This document shows, piece by piece, positions 7,720 through 16,143 of a DNA stretch of 64,000 nucleotides. Position 1 is the first letter of the stretch, and each line of letters starts with the position of its first letter. The notes under the pieces were generated by a model. The model did no database searches and was not told the DNA's origin. It saw only the letters and a list, made by a program, of their open reading frames with translations. Source of the stretch: Litorimonas sp046250185 (GTDB taxonomy: Bacteria; Pseudomonadota; Alphaproteobacteria; Caulobacterales; Maricaulaceae); NCBI RefSeq assembly GCF_046250185.1, contig NZ_CP176469.1. One strand, 5' to 3'. Both the position numbers and the translations under genes were made by a program.

Positions 7720-9432
7720 GGCCCGCTGTTTTAAGTTCAGCCCTTTCGGGGATTTGACATTTAGAGAGCCGCTTGTCGTATGTCGCAATGCGAATCTCGC
7801 GGCCTCAATCGCTGTGTAATCGCGCGACTGCGTGGTGCTCACTTGGATCAATCTCGCTGTGCCTTTTTGGCGCGTTAGCTCTAGATCAATATAGCCTGAC
7901 AGCATCGGATTATAATAGCGCACATCAGGATTGCTCTGCGTCATCAGCAAGGCGTAGTCTTCCGCCGCAGGGCCCATATAATCGCGCAGCGTATTGGAGC
8001 TGACCGAGCTTGTCCCGATTTCGACCCCCATCTGCTTGCCAGATTGATGCGTCAGATCATTGACCCAAAATTCATGCGCGTCACCTGTCACAACTAAAAT
8101 ATCTTCAATCCCTGCCTTAGACAGCCGATCATAAAACCGATCACGTGCCGCGGGATAGCCGTCCCAACTGTCGGGATAGGTCGGTAAGGAGTATTGTGAA
8201 ATCTCGACAAATTCCCTCACGCCGCCCCACGCTTTTTCTATGCTGGCGAGCGCGTCTTCCTGCACATGCGGGGTTAGGTCAGGCGACATTACGCGCCCCA
8301 TCACGACCTGATTGGCTAGCATCCGCCAAGGCTGCCCTTGAGCTTTGGACTTAGAAAGCGTGTCGATGATAAATTGCGTTTGCACCTCTCCGAGCATGTC
8401 CCGATCAGGATCGTTGAGAATTTCATTAAAACGCTGCGTGCTGCCGTCCTCGCGGATCATATCGAAATAATCATCAATAATCAGCGGCTCTGACCGTGCC
8501 AGCAACCGCGTTTCGACCGTCACAAGCGACAGAAGATCGCCGTAATTATAGTGACGAAAAATCGCGTCTTGGGCGCGGCCCGCCTGTGGATCGCGAATTG
8601 GCATCCACTCATAATAGGCGCGGAGGGCGGCGCGTTTGCGGTCCTCCCAAGAGCCTTCGCCCGCATCGTGATTTTCAGCCCCCGTCCGCCAGCTATCATT
8701 GCTCGTCTCGTGATCATCCCAGATCGAGATCATCGCGATGTTTTGTGTCGCAGATTGCAAGGCGGCGTCTGACCGATATTGCGCGTGGCGTTGGCGGTAA
8801 TCCGTGAGCGTGATGATCTCATGCGCTGGCGCGTGCAAGCGGTTCTGGGTAGCAGCGAACGTACCCTCCACATCGCGGGCCCCGTATTCATAATAATAAT
8901 CGCCCAAATGGATCAGCGCATCAAAATGATCTTGCCGCCCAATGTGGTCGTAAACATTGAAAAATCCCTCTTGCCAGTTCGCGCAGGACACCACGGCAAA
9001 TCGGGCAGAGGCAACACCACCAGATGGGAGCGTTTTCGTCTTCCCGACTGGCGAAATCTGATCCCCCACACGGAATCGGTAATAATAAGTGGCGCCAGCC
9101 TCTAAGCCCGTCGCGTCCACTTTGACAGTCCAGTCGCGGGCCGCAAAGGTCGTCATTACGCCGCTTTGTATGAGCGAGGTGAAGTCGGCAGTTGCAGCCA
9201 CTTCCCAGATCACGTCTATCTCTCCCGCGCTCGCGTCATTGGGACTAATGCGTGTCCACAAAATAACGGCGTTCGTCGTGGGGTCGCCAGAGGCAATACC
9301 GTGGGCAAATCTCCCTGCGCGGGCTGTGTCGGGTGAAGTGAAAGTTTGCGGCGCGGGTGCAGAGCAGGCGGCCAGCCCTGTTGCGGCCCCAAGACCGCTA
9401 AGCAAATGACGACGAGATAGTTTTGAGTTCAT
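7699..9432 (-). CDS. phoD: PhoD-like alkaline phosphatase / phosphodiesterase, Tat-exported
   Basis: A 577-residue member of the PhoD family, metal-dependent phosphomonoesterases/diesterases that release phosphate from organic esters outside the cytoplasmic membrane. The N-terminus carries a twin-arginine signal (SRRHLLSG) followed by GLAAC, a lipobox, so it may be a Tat-exported lipoprotein. Family landmarks are visible: ASGDPT near residue 47, ARFAVVSCANWQ (about 140-151), HLGDYYYE (about 175-182), SIWDDHETSND (about 237-247) and VTGDAHEFW (about 446-454). The expected Asp/His/Cys metal ligands are present. It overlaps the preceding convergent gene by 21 bases. Phosphate control is expected for the family, but no clear Pho box was identified. 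Confidence 0.88.
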   Translation of the reverse strand: MNSKLSRRHLLSGLGAATGLAACSAPAPQTFTSPDTARAGRFAHGIASGDPTTNAVILWTRISPNDASAGEIDVIWEVAATADFTSLIQSGVMTTFAARDWTVKVDATGLEAGATYYYRFRVGDQISPVGKTKTLPSGGVASARFAVVSCANWQEGFFNVYDHIGRQDHFDALIHLGDYYYEYGARDVEGTFAATQNRLHAPAHEIITLTDYRQRHAQYRSDAALQSATQNIAMISIWDDHETSNDSWRTGAENHDAGEGSWEDRKRAALRAYYEWMPIRDPQAGRAQDAIFRHYNYGDLLSLVTVETRLLARSEPLIIDDYFDMIREDGSTQRFNEILNDPDRDMLGEVQTQFIIDTLSKSKAQGQPWRMLANQVVMGRVMSPDLTPHVQEDALASIEKAWGGVREFVEISQYSLPTYPDSWDGYPAARDRFYDRLSKAGIEDILVVTGDAHEFWVNDLTHQSGKQMGVEIGTSSVSSNTLRDYMGPAAEDYALLMTQSNPDVRYYNPMLSGYIDLELTRQKGTARLIQVSTTQSRDYTAIEAARFALRHTTSGSLNVKSPKGLNLKQRALFHGLG

Positions 9433-9607
9433 TCTACACTTATGGCGCGGATCGTGCGCGGGATAAAGTCACGAATTTGACACAGCTGTCACTCTGCGAT
9501 CACACGACCATGCTGACGCCATATAAGAGAACCGTTATATATGATTGACGCCGTTGCCATGAAGGCCTAAACGCCGCTCAAACGACCTCAACCCCAAAGG
9601 TAACCTC

Positions 9608-11017
9608 ATGAGCGCTCACGATTACGTAATAAAAGACATTAGCCTGGCCGAGTATGGCCGCAAAGAGCTGGACATTGCAGAAACAGAAATGCCAGGCCTG
9701 ATGGCGCTGCGCGAAGAATTTGGTGATAGTAAACCCCTGAAAGGCGCGCGCGTTGTTGGCTCCCTCCACATGACAATCCAAACGGCCGTCCTAATCGAAA
9801 CTTTGACAGCTCTCGGCGCGGATGTGCGCTGGGCATCCTGCAATATTTATTCGACACAGGACCACGCTGCAGCAGCGATTGCAGAAGCGGGTGTGCCAGT
9901 TTTTGCGATCAAAGGTCAAACACTCGAGGAGCATTGGGATTATCTCGACAAATCATTCTTGTTCGAAGATGGCCCGAACATTATCTTGGACGATGGCGGC
10001 GACGCCACACTTTACATCCTCATGGGTGCGCGCGTTGAAAACGGTGAGCCAGAGTTAATCCAAGGCGAGCCTGGGTCAGAAGAAGAAGCAGCCATCTTCG
10101 CGCAAATCAAAAAGCGTATGGAAGCTAGCCCAGGCTGGTTCACAAAAATGCGCGACCAAATCGTCGGTGTCTCGGAAGAGACCACAACAGGTGTTCACCG
10201 TCTCTATGAACTCGTTGAAAAAGGCCAGCTGCCTTTCCCTGCGATCAATGTGAACGACTCTGTCACGAAATCAAAATTCGACAATAAATACGGCTGTAAA
10301 GAATCGCTCGTGGACGGCATTCGTCGCGCAACAGATACAATGATGGCGGGCAAGACAGCTGTCGTTCTTGGCTACGGCGATGTCGGTAAAGGTTCAGCCG
10401 CCTCTCTTCGCGGCGCAGGTGCGCGTGTGAAGGTCACTGAAGTTGACCCAATTTGTGCGCTCCAAGCGGCGATGGATGGCTTCGAAGTGACGCTGCTTGA
10501 GGATACACTCTCAACGGCGGATATTTTCATCACCACGACTGGGAATAAAGACGTGATCCGTCTCGAGCATATGCGCGAAATGAAAGATATGGCGATCGTC
10601 GGCAATATTGGTCACTTCGACAATGAAATCCAAGTGGCAGCTTTGAAAAACCACAAATGGACGAATATCAAAGACCAAGTCGATATGATCACATTCCCAG
10701 GCGGCAACCGCATGATCTTGCTCTCGCAAGGCCGCTTGCTGAACCTCGGCAATGCCACGGGTCACCCATCTTTTGTGATGTCAGCCTCTTTCACCAACCA
10801 AGTTCTCGCACAGATCGAGCTATGGGAAGACAGCCAATCTAAGACACGCAAATACGAGAATAAAGTCTATATGCTGCCTAAGCACTTGGACGAAAAAGTC
10901 GCGCGTTTGCACCTCGAAAAAATTGGTGTGAAATTGACAGAAATGTCGAAAGAGCAAGCCGACTATATCGGCGTCGCACAAAGCGGTCCTTACAAGCCAG
11001 AGCATTACCGCTACTAG
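9608..11017 (+). CDS. ahcY: Adenosylhomocysteinase
   Basis: A 469-residue S-adenosylhomocysteine hydrolase, which splits SAH to adenosine and homocysteine in the cytoplasm and so removes the product inhibitor of methyltransferases. The family pattern is clear from DISLAEYGRKELDIAE at the start. The NAD-binding GYGDVGKGSA is at about 257-266, preceded by KFDNKYGCKESLVDG, which contains catalytic Lys/Asp/Asn/Cys positions. The C-terminal KPEHYRY is the usual end. AAGG lies seven bases before the ATG. A strong hairpin follows and metK is next, a functional pair of the activated methyl cycle. I found no SAH or SAM riboswitch in the 175 bases upstream. Confidence 0.97.
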   Translation: MSAHDYVIKDISLAEYGRKELDIAETEMPGLMALREEFGDSKPLKGARVVGSLHMTIQTAVLIETLTALGADVRWASCNIYSTQDHAAAAIAEAGVPVFAIKGQTLEEHWDYLDKSFLFEDGPNIILDDGGDATLYILMGARVENGEPELIQGEPGSEEEAAIFAQIKKRMEASPGWFTKMRDQIVGVSEETTTGVHRLYELVEKGQLPFPAINVNDSVTKSKFDNKYGCKESLVDGIRRATDTMMAGKTAVVLGYGDVGKGSAASLRGAGARVKVTEVDPICALQAAMDGFEVTLLEDTLSTADIFITTTGNKDVIRLEHMREMKDMAIVGNIGHFDNEIQVAALKNHKWTNIKDQVDMITFPGGNRMILLSQGRLLNLGNATGHPSFVMSASFTNQVLAQIELWEDSQSKTRKYENKVYMLPKHLDEKVARLHLEKIGVKLTEMSKEQADYIGVAQSGPYKPEHYRY

Positions 11018-11030
11018 GCATACCCAATTT

Positions 11031-11051
11031 GGCGGTGCGAAACGCGCCGCC
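11031..11051 (+). terminator. Strong hairpin after ahcY, probable terminator
   Basis: A nine-bp stem (one G-T pair) closes on a three-base AAA loop and begins 14 bases after the ahcY stop codon. It is followed by ATTTATT rather than a pure T run, so termination may be partial and leave some readthrough into metK. Confidence 0.6.
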
Positions 11052-11152
11052 ATTTATTCAACTCACCAAGACTCTCAATAATAATAAAAAGCCCAAAGCG
11101 CGGACACAAAATGAGCATCGCGTTAAAGAGCCTTAAAACTAGGAGCGCCATC

Positions 11153-12346
11153 ATGGCCCGTCAAACCTATTACTTTACGTCAGAATCCGTGTCCGAAGGC
11201 CATCCTGACAAAGTTTCTGACCGTATCTCAGACGAAATCGTCGACCTCTATTTCCGCAAATCTGTCGCGGCTGGCATGTCGCCTTGGGATGTACGTGTGG
11301 CGGCGGAAACGCTGACAACAACTAACAAAGTGATTATCGCGGGCGAAACGCGCGGTAAAGACGTAACGAACGACGAGATTGAAGCTGTCGCGCGCGCCGC
11401 TATTAAAGACATTGGTTATGAGCAAGAGGGCTTTCATCACGCTAAGGCTAATGTCGATATTCTACTCCACGCGCAATCCGTTGATATTGCGGCGGGCGTC
11501 GACGCAGGCACAGGCCTGCACATCGAAGAAGGCGCGGGCGACCAAGGCATCATGTTTGGCTACGCGTCCAATGAGGTTGAAACGGCCCTCATGCCAGCAC
11601 CGATTTATTATTCCCATAAAATCCTCGAACGCCTTGCCGAAGTCCGTCATTCCGGCAAAGAGGCTGGGCTAGAGCCAGACGCGAAATCTCAGGTGTCAGT
11701 CAAATATGAGAACGGCAAGCCTGTTGGCGCGTCCGCAATCGTTTTGTCAACGCAGCATAAGGACGGCCTATCCTCTGCTGATATTTCAGACATCGTCATG
11801 CCGTATATCCGCGAAACGCTGCCCGAAGGCTGGATTACAAACGAAACGACTTTCCATATTAATCCAACAGGAAAATTTGTCATTGGCGGCCCTGACGGAG
11901 ATGCGGGTCTGACAGGTCGCAAAATTATAGTCGACACATATGGCGGCATGGCCCCCCATGGCGGCGGTGCATTTTCGGGCAAAGATCCAACGAAGGTTGA
12001 CCGCTCAGCGGCTTACGCCTCTCGTTATTTGGCCAAAAACATTGTTGCGTCTGGCTTGGTCGACTGGACGAATATCCAGCTGTCCTATGCGATTGGCGTG
12101 GCGGAACCAACGTCTGTTTATGTTGAGTTGGACGAAAAACATGCAGCCTTGGCGGTGCGCCTAGAAGAAATTCTGCCAAAGTTGATGAGCCTCACTCCGC
12201 GCGGCATCCGCACACACCTTAACCTTAACCAGCCAATTTATGCCCGCACAGCGGCCTATGGTCACTTTGGCCGAACGCCAGATGCAGATGGCGGCTTCTC
12301 TTGGGAGAAGACAGATCTGGTCGAGGCGATTAAAGCGGCAGTCTAG
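11153..12346 (+). CDS. metK: S-adenosylmethionine synthetase (methionine adenosyltransferase)
   Basis: A 397-residue enzyme that makes SAM from methionine and ATP. Signature motifs are YYFTSESVSEGHPDK at residues 6-20, GAGDQGIMFGYA (about 121-132) and GGGAFSGKDPTKVDRSAAY (about 265-283). ATG at 11153 is chosen because AGGAG lies seven bases upstream and the protein then starts at the conserved position; an in-frame ATG at 11111 would add an unconserved 14 residues. It follows ahcY at 135 bases. SAM made here is the presumed ligand of the riboswitch upstream of metX-metB at about 36.6 kb. Confidence 0.97.
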   Translation: MARQTYYFTSESVSEGHPDKVSDRISDEIVDLYFRKSVAAGMSPWDVRVAAETLTTTNKVIIAGETRGKDVTNDEIEAVARAAIKDIGYEQEGFHHAKANVDILLHAQSVDIAAGVDAGTGLHIEEGAGDQGIMFGYASNEVETALMPAPIYYSHKILERLAEVRHSGKEAGLEPDAKSQVSVKYENGKPVGASAIVLSTQHKDGLSSADISDIVMPYIRETLPEGWITNETTFHINPTGKFVIGGPDGDAGLTGRKIIVDTYGGMAPHGGGAFSGKDPTKVDRSAAYASRYLAKNIVASGLVDWTNIQLSYAIGVAEPTSVYVELDEKHAALAVRLEEILPKLMSLTPRGIRTHLNLNQPIYARTAAYGHFGRTPDADGGFSWEKTDLVEAIKAAV

Positions 12347-12377
12347 AGGAATTAATTTTCCTCCACCGAATTCCTCA

Positions 12378-12404
12378 ACGGCTCATTCTGTGAATGGGCC
12401 GTTT
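12378..12404 (+). terminator. Hairpin terminator after metK
   Basis: Eleven base pairs (ACGGCTCATTC with GAATGGGCCGT, one G-T) around a TGT loop, followed by TT-G-TG-TTT. It starts 31 bases after the metK stop codon and before the small membrane gene at 12476. Confidence 0.65.
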
Positions 12405-12475
12405 GTGTTTGGGGCAATAAGAATAGACACTTGCCCCGCCCCACGGCATATAGGCTCATCACCAAGGAGACGACT

Positions 12476-12724
12476 ATGGAAATTCTCACGACGATATTAT
12501 GCGGCCTTGTTGCGGGCTTGATTGCGCGTTTTGTTATACCTGGGAAAACGCCGCCCAAAGGTCTAATTATGACAGCCGTACTGGGTGTCGCGGGGGCGCT
12601 GCTGGCGTCTTATGCGGGGCAGCAAATGGGTGTTTATCAGGTCGGCGAAAATGCGGGCTTGCTGGGCGCTGTGCTTGGTGCGATCGTTGTTGTCTTTATT
12701 TATAGTCGCCTGCAAAAGCGCTAG
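12476..12724 (+). CDS. GlsB/YeaQ/YmgE family small membrane protein
   Basis: An 82-residue, glycine-rich protein with three hydrophobic segments (about residues 3-20, 27-45, 58-76). The arrangement GLVAGLIARFVIPGK near the start is typical of the GlsB/YeaQ/YmgE (transglycosylase-associated) family, small inner-membrane stress proteins of unclear function. ATG at 12476 is chosen for the AAGGAG motif ending six bases upstream. It lies ten bases before rimM and may be cotranscribed with it. Confidence 0.85.
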   Translation: MEILTTILCGLVAGLIARFVIPGKTPPKGLIMTAVLGVAGALLASYAGQQMGVYQVGENAGLLGAVLGAIVVVFIYSRLQKR

Positions 12725-12733
12725 ACAGCCCAC

Positions 12734-13315
12734 ATGGCCGCTTCGGATAAATTGATTTGTGTCGGCGCAATCGCGGGCGCTTTTGGCGTGAAGGGCGAAG
12801 TGAAAGTGAAATCTTTCACGGCTGACCCCGCGGCCTGTTTTGACTACGGGCCATTGCTGAACGAGGCAGGCGCTGTCATCTTCACGCCTACTCATGTCCG
12901 CCCAGCGGGGGCCGCTTTCGCCGTGACATGTCCCGAAGTTACCACGCGCGAAGAAGCCGAGGCGATGAAATCGACCAAGCTTTACGTCCTCCGCGCCAGT
13001 CTGCCGGAGCCAGACGAAGATGATTTTTATTACACAGACTTGATCGGCCTCGACGTCAAAACGACAGCGGGCCAGCGTATGGGAAAGATCATCGCGATCC
13101 ACGAATTTGGTGCGGGAGATATGCTCGAAATTCAACCGCCCAAAGACAAACTATCAGGCAAAACACCGCAAAGCTTTTACCACCCCTTTACGAAACTCGC
13201 CGTGCCCAAAGTCGACCTCGTTGCAGGGCGCGCCATTATCGAAATAATTGAGCCAGACGTTGTGCCGAAAGAAAGTGCCGTCAAAGACAGCGATAAGACG
13301 TCTGAACCGCATTAA
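12734..13315 (+). CDS. rimM: Ribosome maturation factor RimM
   Basis: A 193-residue protein that binds ribosomal protein S19 and helps assemble the 30S head. The N-terminal RimM beta-barrel begins CVGAIAGAFGVKGEVKVKSF (residues 7-26). The C-terminal PRC-barrel part includes YYTDLIGLDV (about 96-105) and the conserved FYHPF (about 151-155). In many bacteria rimM sits in rpsP-rimM-trmD-rplS; here it stands away from those genes, between a GlsB-type gene and ptsP. A Lys/Asp/Ser-rich tail extends past the usual end. Confidence 0.92.
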   Translation: MAASDKLICVGAIAGAFGVKGEVKVKSFTADPAACFDYGPLLNEAGAVIFTPTHVRPAGAAFAVTCPEVTTREEAEAMKSTKLYVLRASLPEPDEDDFYYTDLIGLDVKTTAGQRMGKIIAIHEFGAGDMLEIQPPKDKLSGKTPQSFYHPFTKLAVPKVDLVAGRAIIEIIEPDVVPKESAVKDSDKTSEPH

Positions 13316-13370
13316 CCAATCTAGCCAGAATTTCACGCGCATTTTCTGAAATTTAGGTTATAGTCATGTT

Positions 13371-15656
13371 ATGAGTGTGGACCCAAACATTGTGACCACC
13401 CCGCCAAAATTAATGCGGGCTATCCGCGAAGCGATGGCGGGAACCGAGTCCGTTCAGGAACGCTTGGACGACTTTGTCAAAGCCATAAGCAAAGCAATGT
13501 CCCTCGACGTGGCATCAATTTACCTCCTGCGCCCTGGCTCTGATCTGGAATTATCTGCCACGAAAGGCTTGAAGGAATCAGCGGTTCACATCACGCGGAT
13601 GAAACCGGGCGAAGGTCTTGTCGGTCATGTTGCGCTCACGGCGCGACCTCTCAACCTCGCCGATGCGCCGAGCCATCCGCTCTTCTCCTACCGTCCCGAA
13701 ACGGGCGAAGACCCCTTTAGCTCATTCCTTGGCGTGCCGATATTGCGCGGCGGTCGAACGCTCGGCGTATTGGTTGTACAATCAAAAGCGGCGCGTGTTT
13801 TCAGCGAAGCCGAGGTCGAAGACCTGCTGACGGTCGCTATGGTGCTGGCCGAAATTATCATCGATGACGAAAGAGTTGGCGGCAAGAAAGCGGCGCTAAA
13901 AGGCATCAACCTCGCTTCCATCCGCCCTGAAACCGTCAAAGGCAAGGCTTTCGCAACGGGGCTGCAAACGGGGCATGCCTATCTGCATTTACCGCCCGTC
14001 GCACCTGCGAATTTGCTAGCCGACAATATCGCCGTCGAAGAAGCGCGGCTAGAGCAGGGCATTAAGGTCTTACGCGCATCTGTTGACGCGATGGTGACGG
14101 GCGAGGCGGCAGGTATTTCGCGTGCCTCGAAGGAAATTTACGAAACCTACCGCATGTTTGCTTATGACAGGAAATGGGTCGGGCGTTTGCGCGAGGCGGT
14201 TCATTCGGGCCTGACATCGGAGGCGGCAGTCGAACGGACTCGCAATGAACATCGCGCCCGTCTGATGAAGTCTCGGGATCCCTATTTGCGCGCCCGCCTG
14301 CATGATCTCGAAGACCTCGCAAATCGCCTCCTCAGAGCGTTATCGGGCGAGAGCTTGCGGCCTGGAAATAAGAATATTTCTGAAGACGCCATTATTTTTG
14401 CCCGCGAACTCGGCCCTGCAGAGTTGCTCGATTATGACCGAGAGAAATTGCGCGGGATCGTTCTCGAAGAAGGCTCTGCGAGCTCCCACACCTCAATTAT
14501 TTGCGGCGCGCTAGGTATTCCGCTTGTCGGTCGCGCGGAAGGTGTGTTGGACATAATCGAAACGGGCGATTTAGTTCTGCTCGACGGAGAAAAAGGCGAA
14601 GTCCACATCCGCCCCCTCGACACCGTCATCGCAGGGTTTGATTTGCGCATGAATATTCGCGGCGAGATGGCCCGCGCTTATGACGCTGTGAAATTTCAGC
14701 CTTGTATCACGAAGGATGGCCGCCATATTTCGCTGCAATTAAATGCAGGGCTTTTGGTGGACTTACCACAATTAGACCAAGCAGGGGCCGACGGGATTGG
14801 GCTGTTCCGAACTGAATTTCAATTCATGGTCAGCGAGTTCATGCCGCGCCTGAATGAACAGACAGACCTCTACCGTCAGGCGATTGAAGCGGGCGGTGAT
14901 CGCCCTGTCACATTTCGCACGCTGGATTTGGGCGGTGATAAAATCTTGCCATATATTGATCCTGTTCCCGAAGAAAATCCCGCGATGGGCTGGCGCGCGA
15001 TTCGGATTGCGCTCGATCGTCCTGGCCTGATGCGCTATCAACTGCGCGCGCTTGTTGCTGCGGGGGCGGGCAAGCATTTGCGCGTCATGTTCCCGATGGT
15101 CACCACAGTCGACGAAATGGTCGAGGCGCGCGGCCTATTTAACCGCGAAGTCGCCCGCGCGAGCAAGCTGGGCCAAGAGCTTCCTGCCAAGATTGAAATC
15201 GGCGTAATGCTCGAAACGCCTTCCTTGGCGTGGCAAGTCAACGCTGTCTGCGATCATGCAGATTTCGTCAGCGTTGGGGCCAATGATCTGATGCAGTTTT
15301 TCTTTGCCGCTGACCGTGATAATGCGCGCGTATCTGACCGTTATGATCCGATGCACCCTGCGGCCATGTCGATCTTGAAGTTTATCGCGGATGGCTGCCG
15401 CCGCAACCAAACGCCGATTTCTATTTGTGGCTCAATCGCGGGTCGTCCGCTGGAGGCGTTGTGCCTTGTGGCGTTGGGTTACGACACGCTATCTATGCCC
15501 GTCACAGGCATTGGCCCGGTAAAGGCGGCACTGATGAAATTAGACGCAACAGCCTTGCGCGCGCGACTTGACCCGCTTATTTCCGTGAATACACGCCTAT
15601 CGACCTTGCGTGAAACCGTGCAGGAATTTTGTGTTGAACACGGTATTCCTGCCTAA
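13371..15656 (+). CDS. ptsP: Phosphoenolpyruvate-protein phosphotransferase PtsP (EI-Ntr) with GAF domain
   Basis: A 761-residue first enzyme of the nitrogen phosphotransferase relay, which autophosphorylates from PEP and passes the phosphate to NPr. Domains in order are an N-terminal GAF domain (about 15-165; family sensor for glutamine/2-oxoglutarate), an N-terminal PEP-utiliser domain (about 180-300), the phospho-His swivel domain with SSHTSIICGALGIP (His at about 372), and the PEP-binding TIM barrel. The barrel includes GLFRTEFQFM (about 481-490), FRTLDLGGDK (about 513-522), GANDLMQFFFAADRDN (about 639-654) and the Cys motif CGSIAGRP (about 686-693). All key residues seem present. It is solitary, with no npr or ptsN neighbour in the window. 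Confidence 0.95.
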   Translation: MSVDPNIVTTPPKLMRAIREAMAGTESVQERLDDFVKAISKAMSLDVASIYLLRPGSDLELSATKGLKESAVHITRMKPGEGLVGHVALTARPLNLADAPSHPLFSYRPETGEDPFSSFLGVPILRGGRTLGVLVVQSKAARVFSEAEVEDLLTVAMVLAEIIIDDERVGGKKAALKGINLASIRPETVKGKAFATGLQTGHAYLHLPPVAPANLLADNIAVEEARLEQGIKVLRASVDAMVTGEAAGISRASKEIYETYRMFAYDRKWVGRLREAVHSGLTSEAAVERTRNEHRARLMKSRDPYLRARLHDLEDLANRLLRALSGESLRPGNKNISEDAIIFARELGPAELLDYDREKLRGIVLEEGSASSHTSIICGALGIPLVGRAEGVLDIIETGDLVLLDGEKGEVHIRPLDTVIAGFDLRMNIRGEMARAYDAVKFQPCITKDGRHISLQLNAGLLVDLPQLDQAGADGIGLFRTEFQFMVSEFMPRLNEQTDLYRQAIEAGGDRPVTFRTLDLGGDKILPYIDPVPEENPAMGWRAIRIALDRPGLMRYQLRALVAAGAGKHLRVMFPMVTTVDEMVEARGLFNREVARASKLGQELPAKIEIGVMLETPSLAWQVNAVCDHADFVSVGANDLMQFFFAADRDNARVSDRYDPMHPAAMSILKFIADGCRRNQTPISICGSIAGRPLEALCLVALGYDTLSMPVTGIGPVKAALMKLDATALRARLDPLISVNTRLSTLRETVQEFCVEHGIPA

Positions 15657-15663
15657 TGAATTG

Positions 15664-16143
15664 ATGAGAAATACAATGCGTCTTTGTCTAATTTTTTCTG
15701 TAGCGATTTTCATGGGAGCTTGCTCTGCTCAAGAAACTGAAATTTTGGATGAACCCATCATTCAAGAGGAAGCCGCGACAATCAGAATGGGAGGCAAAGT
15801 GCCGCCAACAGGCGAAATCACGATCACAACGGAAGCTCTCAGCAGTGAAGATGCGGCCTGTATTATTCCCATACAAATTCGCAACGGCACAGATGCCATG
15901 GCGTCCGTGTCTATGTTCGGATTTGACGTCACGGGCGATGGCGATGCGGATACTGGCAATATGTTCCCCCAAGATGTGCCAGCGGGCGAATACCGCACGG
16001 CGCGGATCATCCAGATCGGCCAAAGCTGCGCCGCCTTTGACACCATCACACCCAAAGATGTGCTGTGTAAAACGGGTGGTGAAACCTGCGAAGTCTCGTT
16101 CGAAGACAGCTCCGAAATTACCTTCGCAACGTCAGCTAATTAA
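15664..16143 (+). CDS. Small lipoprotein of unknown function
   Basis: A protein of 159 residues (155 if it starts at the second in-frame ATG, 15676) with a short lipoprotein signal ending FMGAC, so it should be lipid-anchored in the cell envelope. The mature part is acidic, beta-rich and has further cysteines (CIIPIQIRNG, SCAAFD, CKTGGETCEVSF) that could form disulfides in the periplasm. It resembles no family I can name. It starts eight bases after ptsP with no clear ribosome binding site, and converges on the M49-like peptidase gene directly after its stop. Confidence 0.6.
   Translation: MRNTMRLCLIFSVAIFMGACSAQETEILDEPIIQEEAATIRMGGKVPPTGEITITTEALSSEDAACIIPIQIRNGTDAMASVSMFGFDVTGDGDADTGNMFPQDVPAGEYRTARIIQIGQSCAAFDTITPKDVLCKTGGETCEVSFEDSSEITFATSAN

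Noticed and set aside
9433..9607. Possible SAH riboswitch before ahcY.
   Set aside because: The conserved SAH-element words and pairings were not found; only short unrelated palindromes are present.
12563..13135. A 190-codon minus-strand ORF across rimM.
   Set aside because: It overlaps rimM and the GlsB-type gene, both with family signatures, and shows no recognisable domain of its own.
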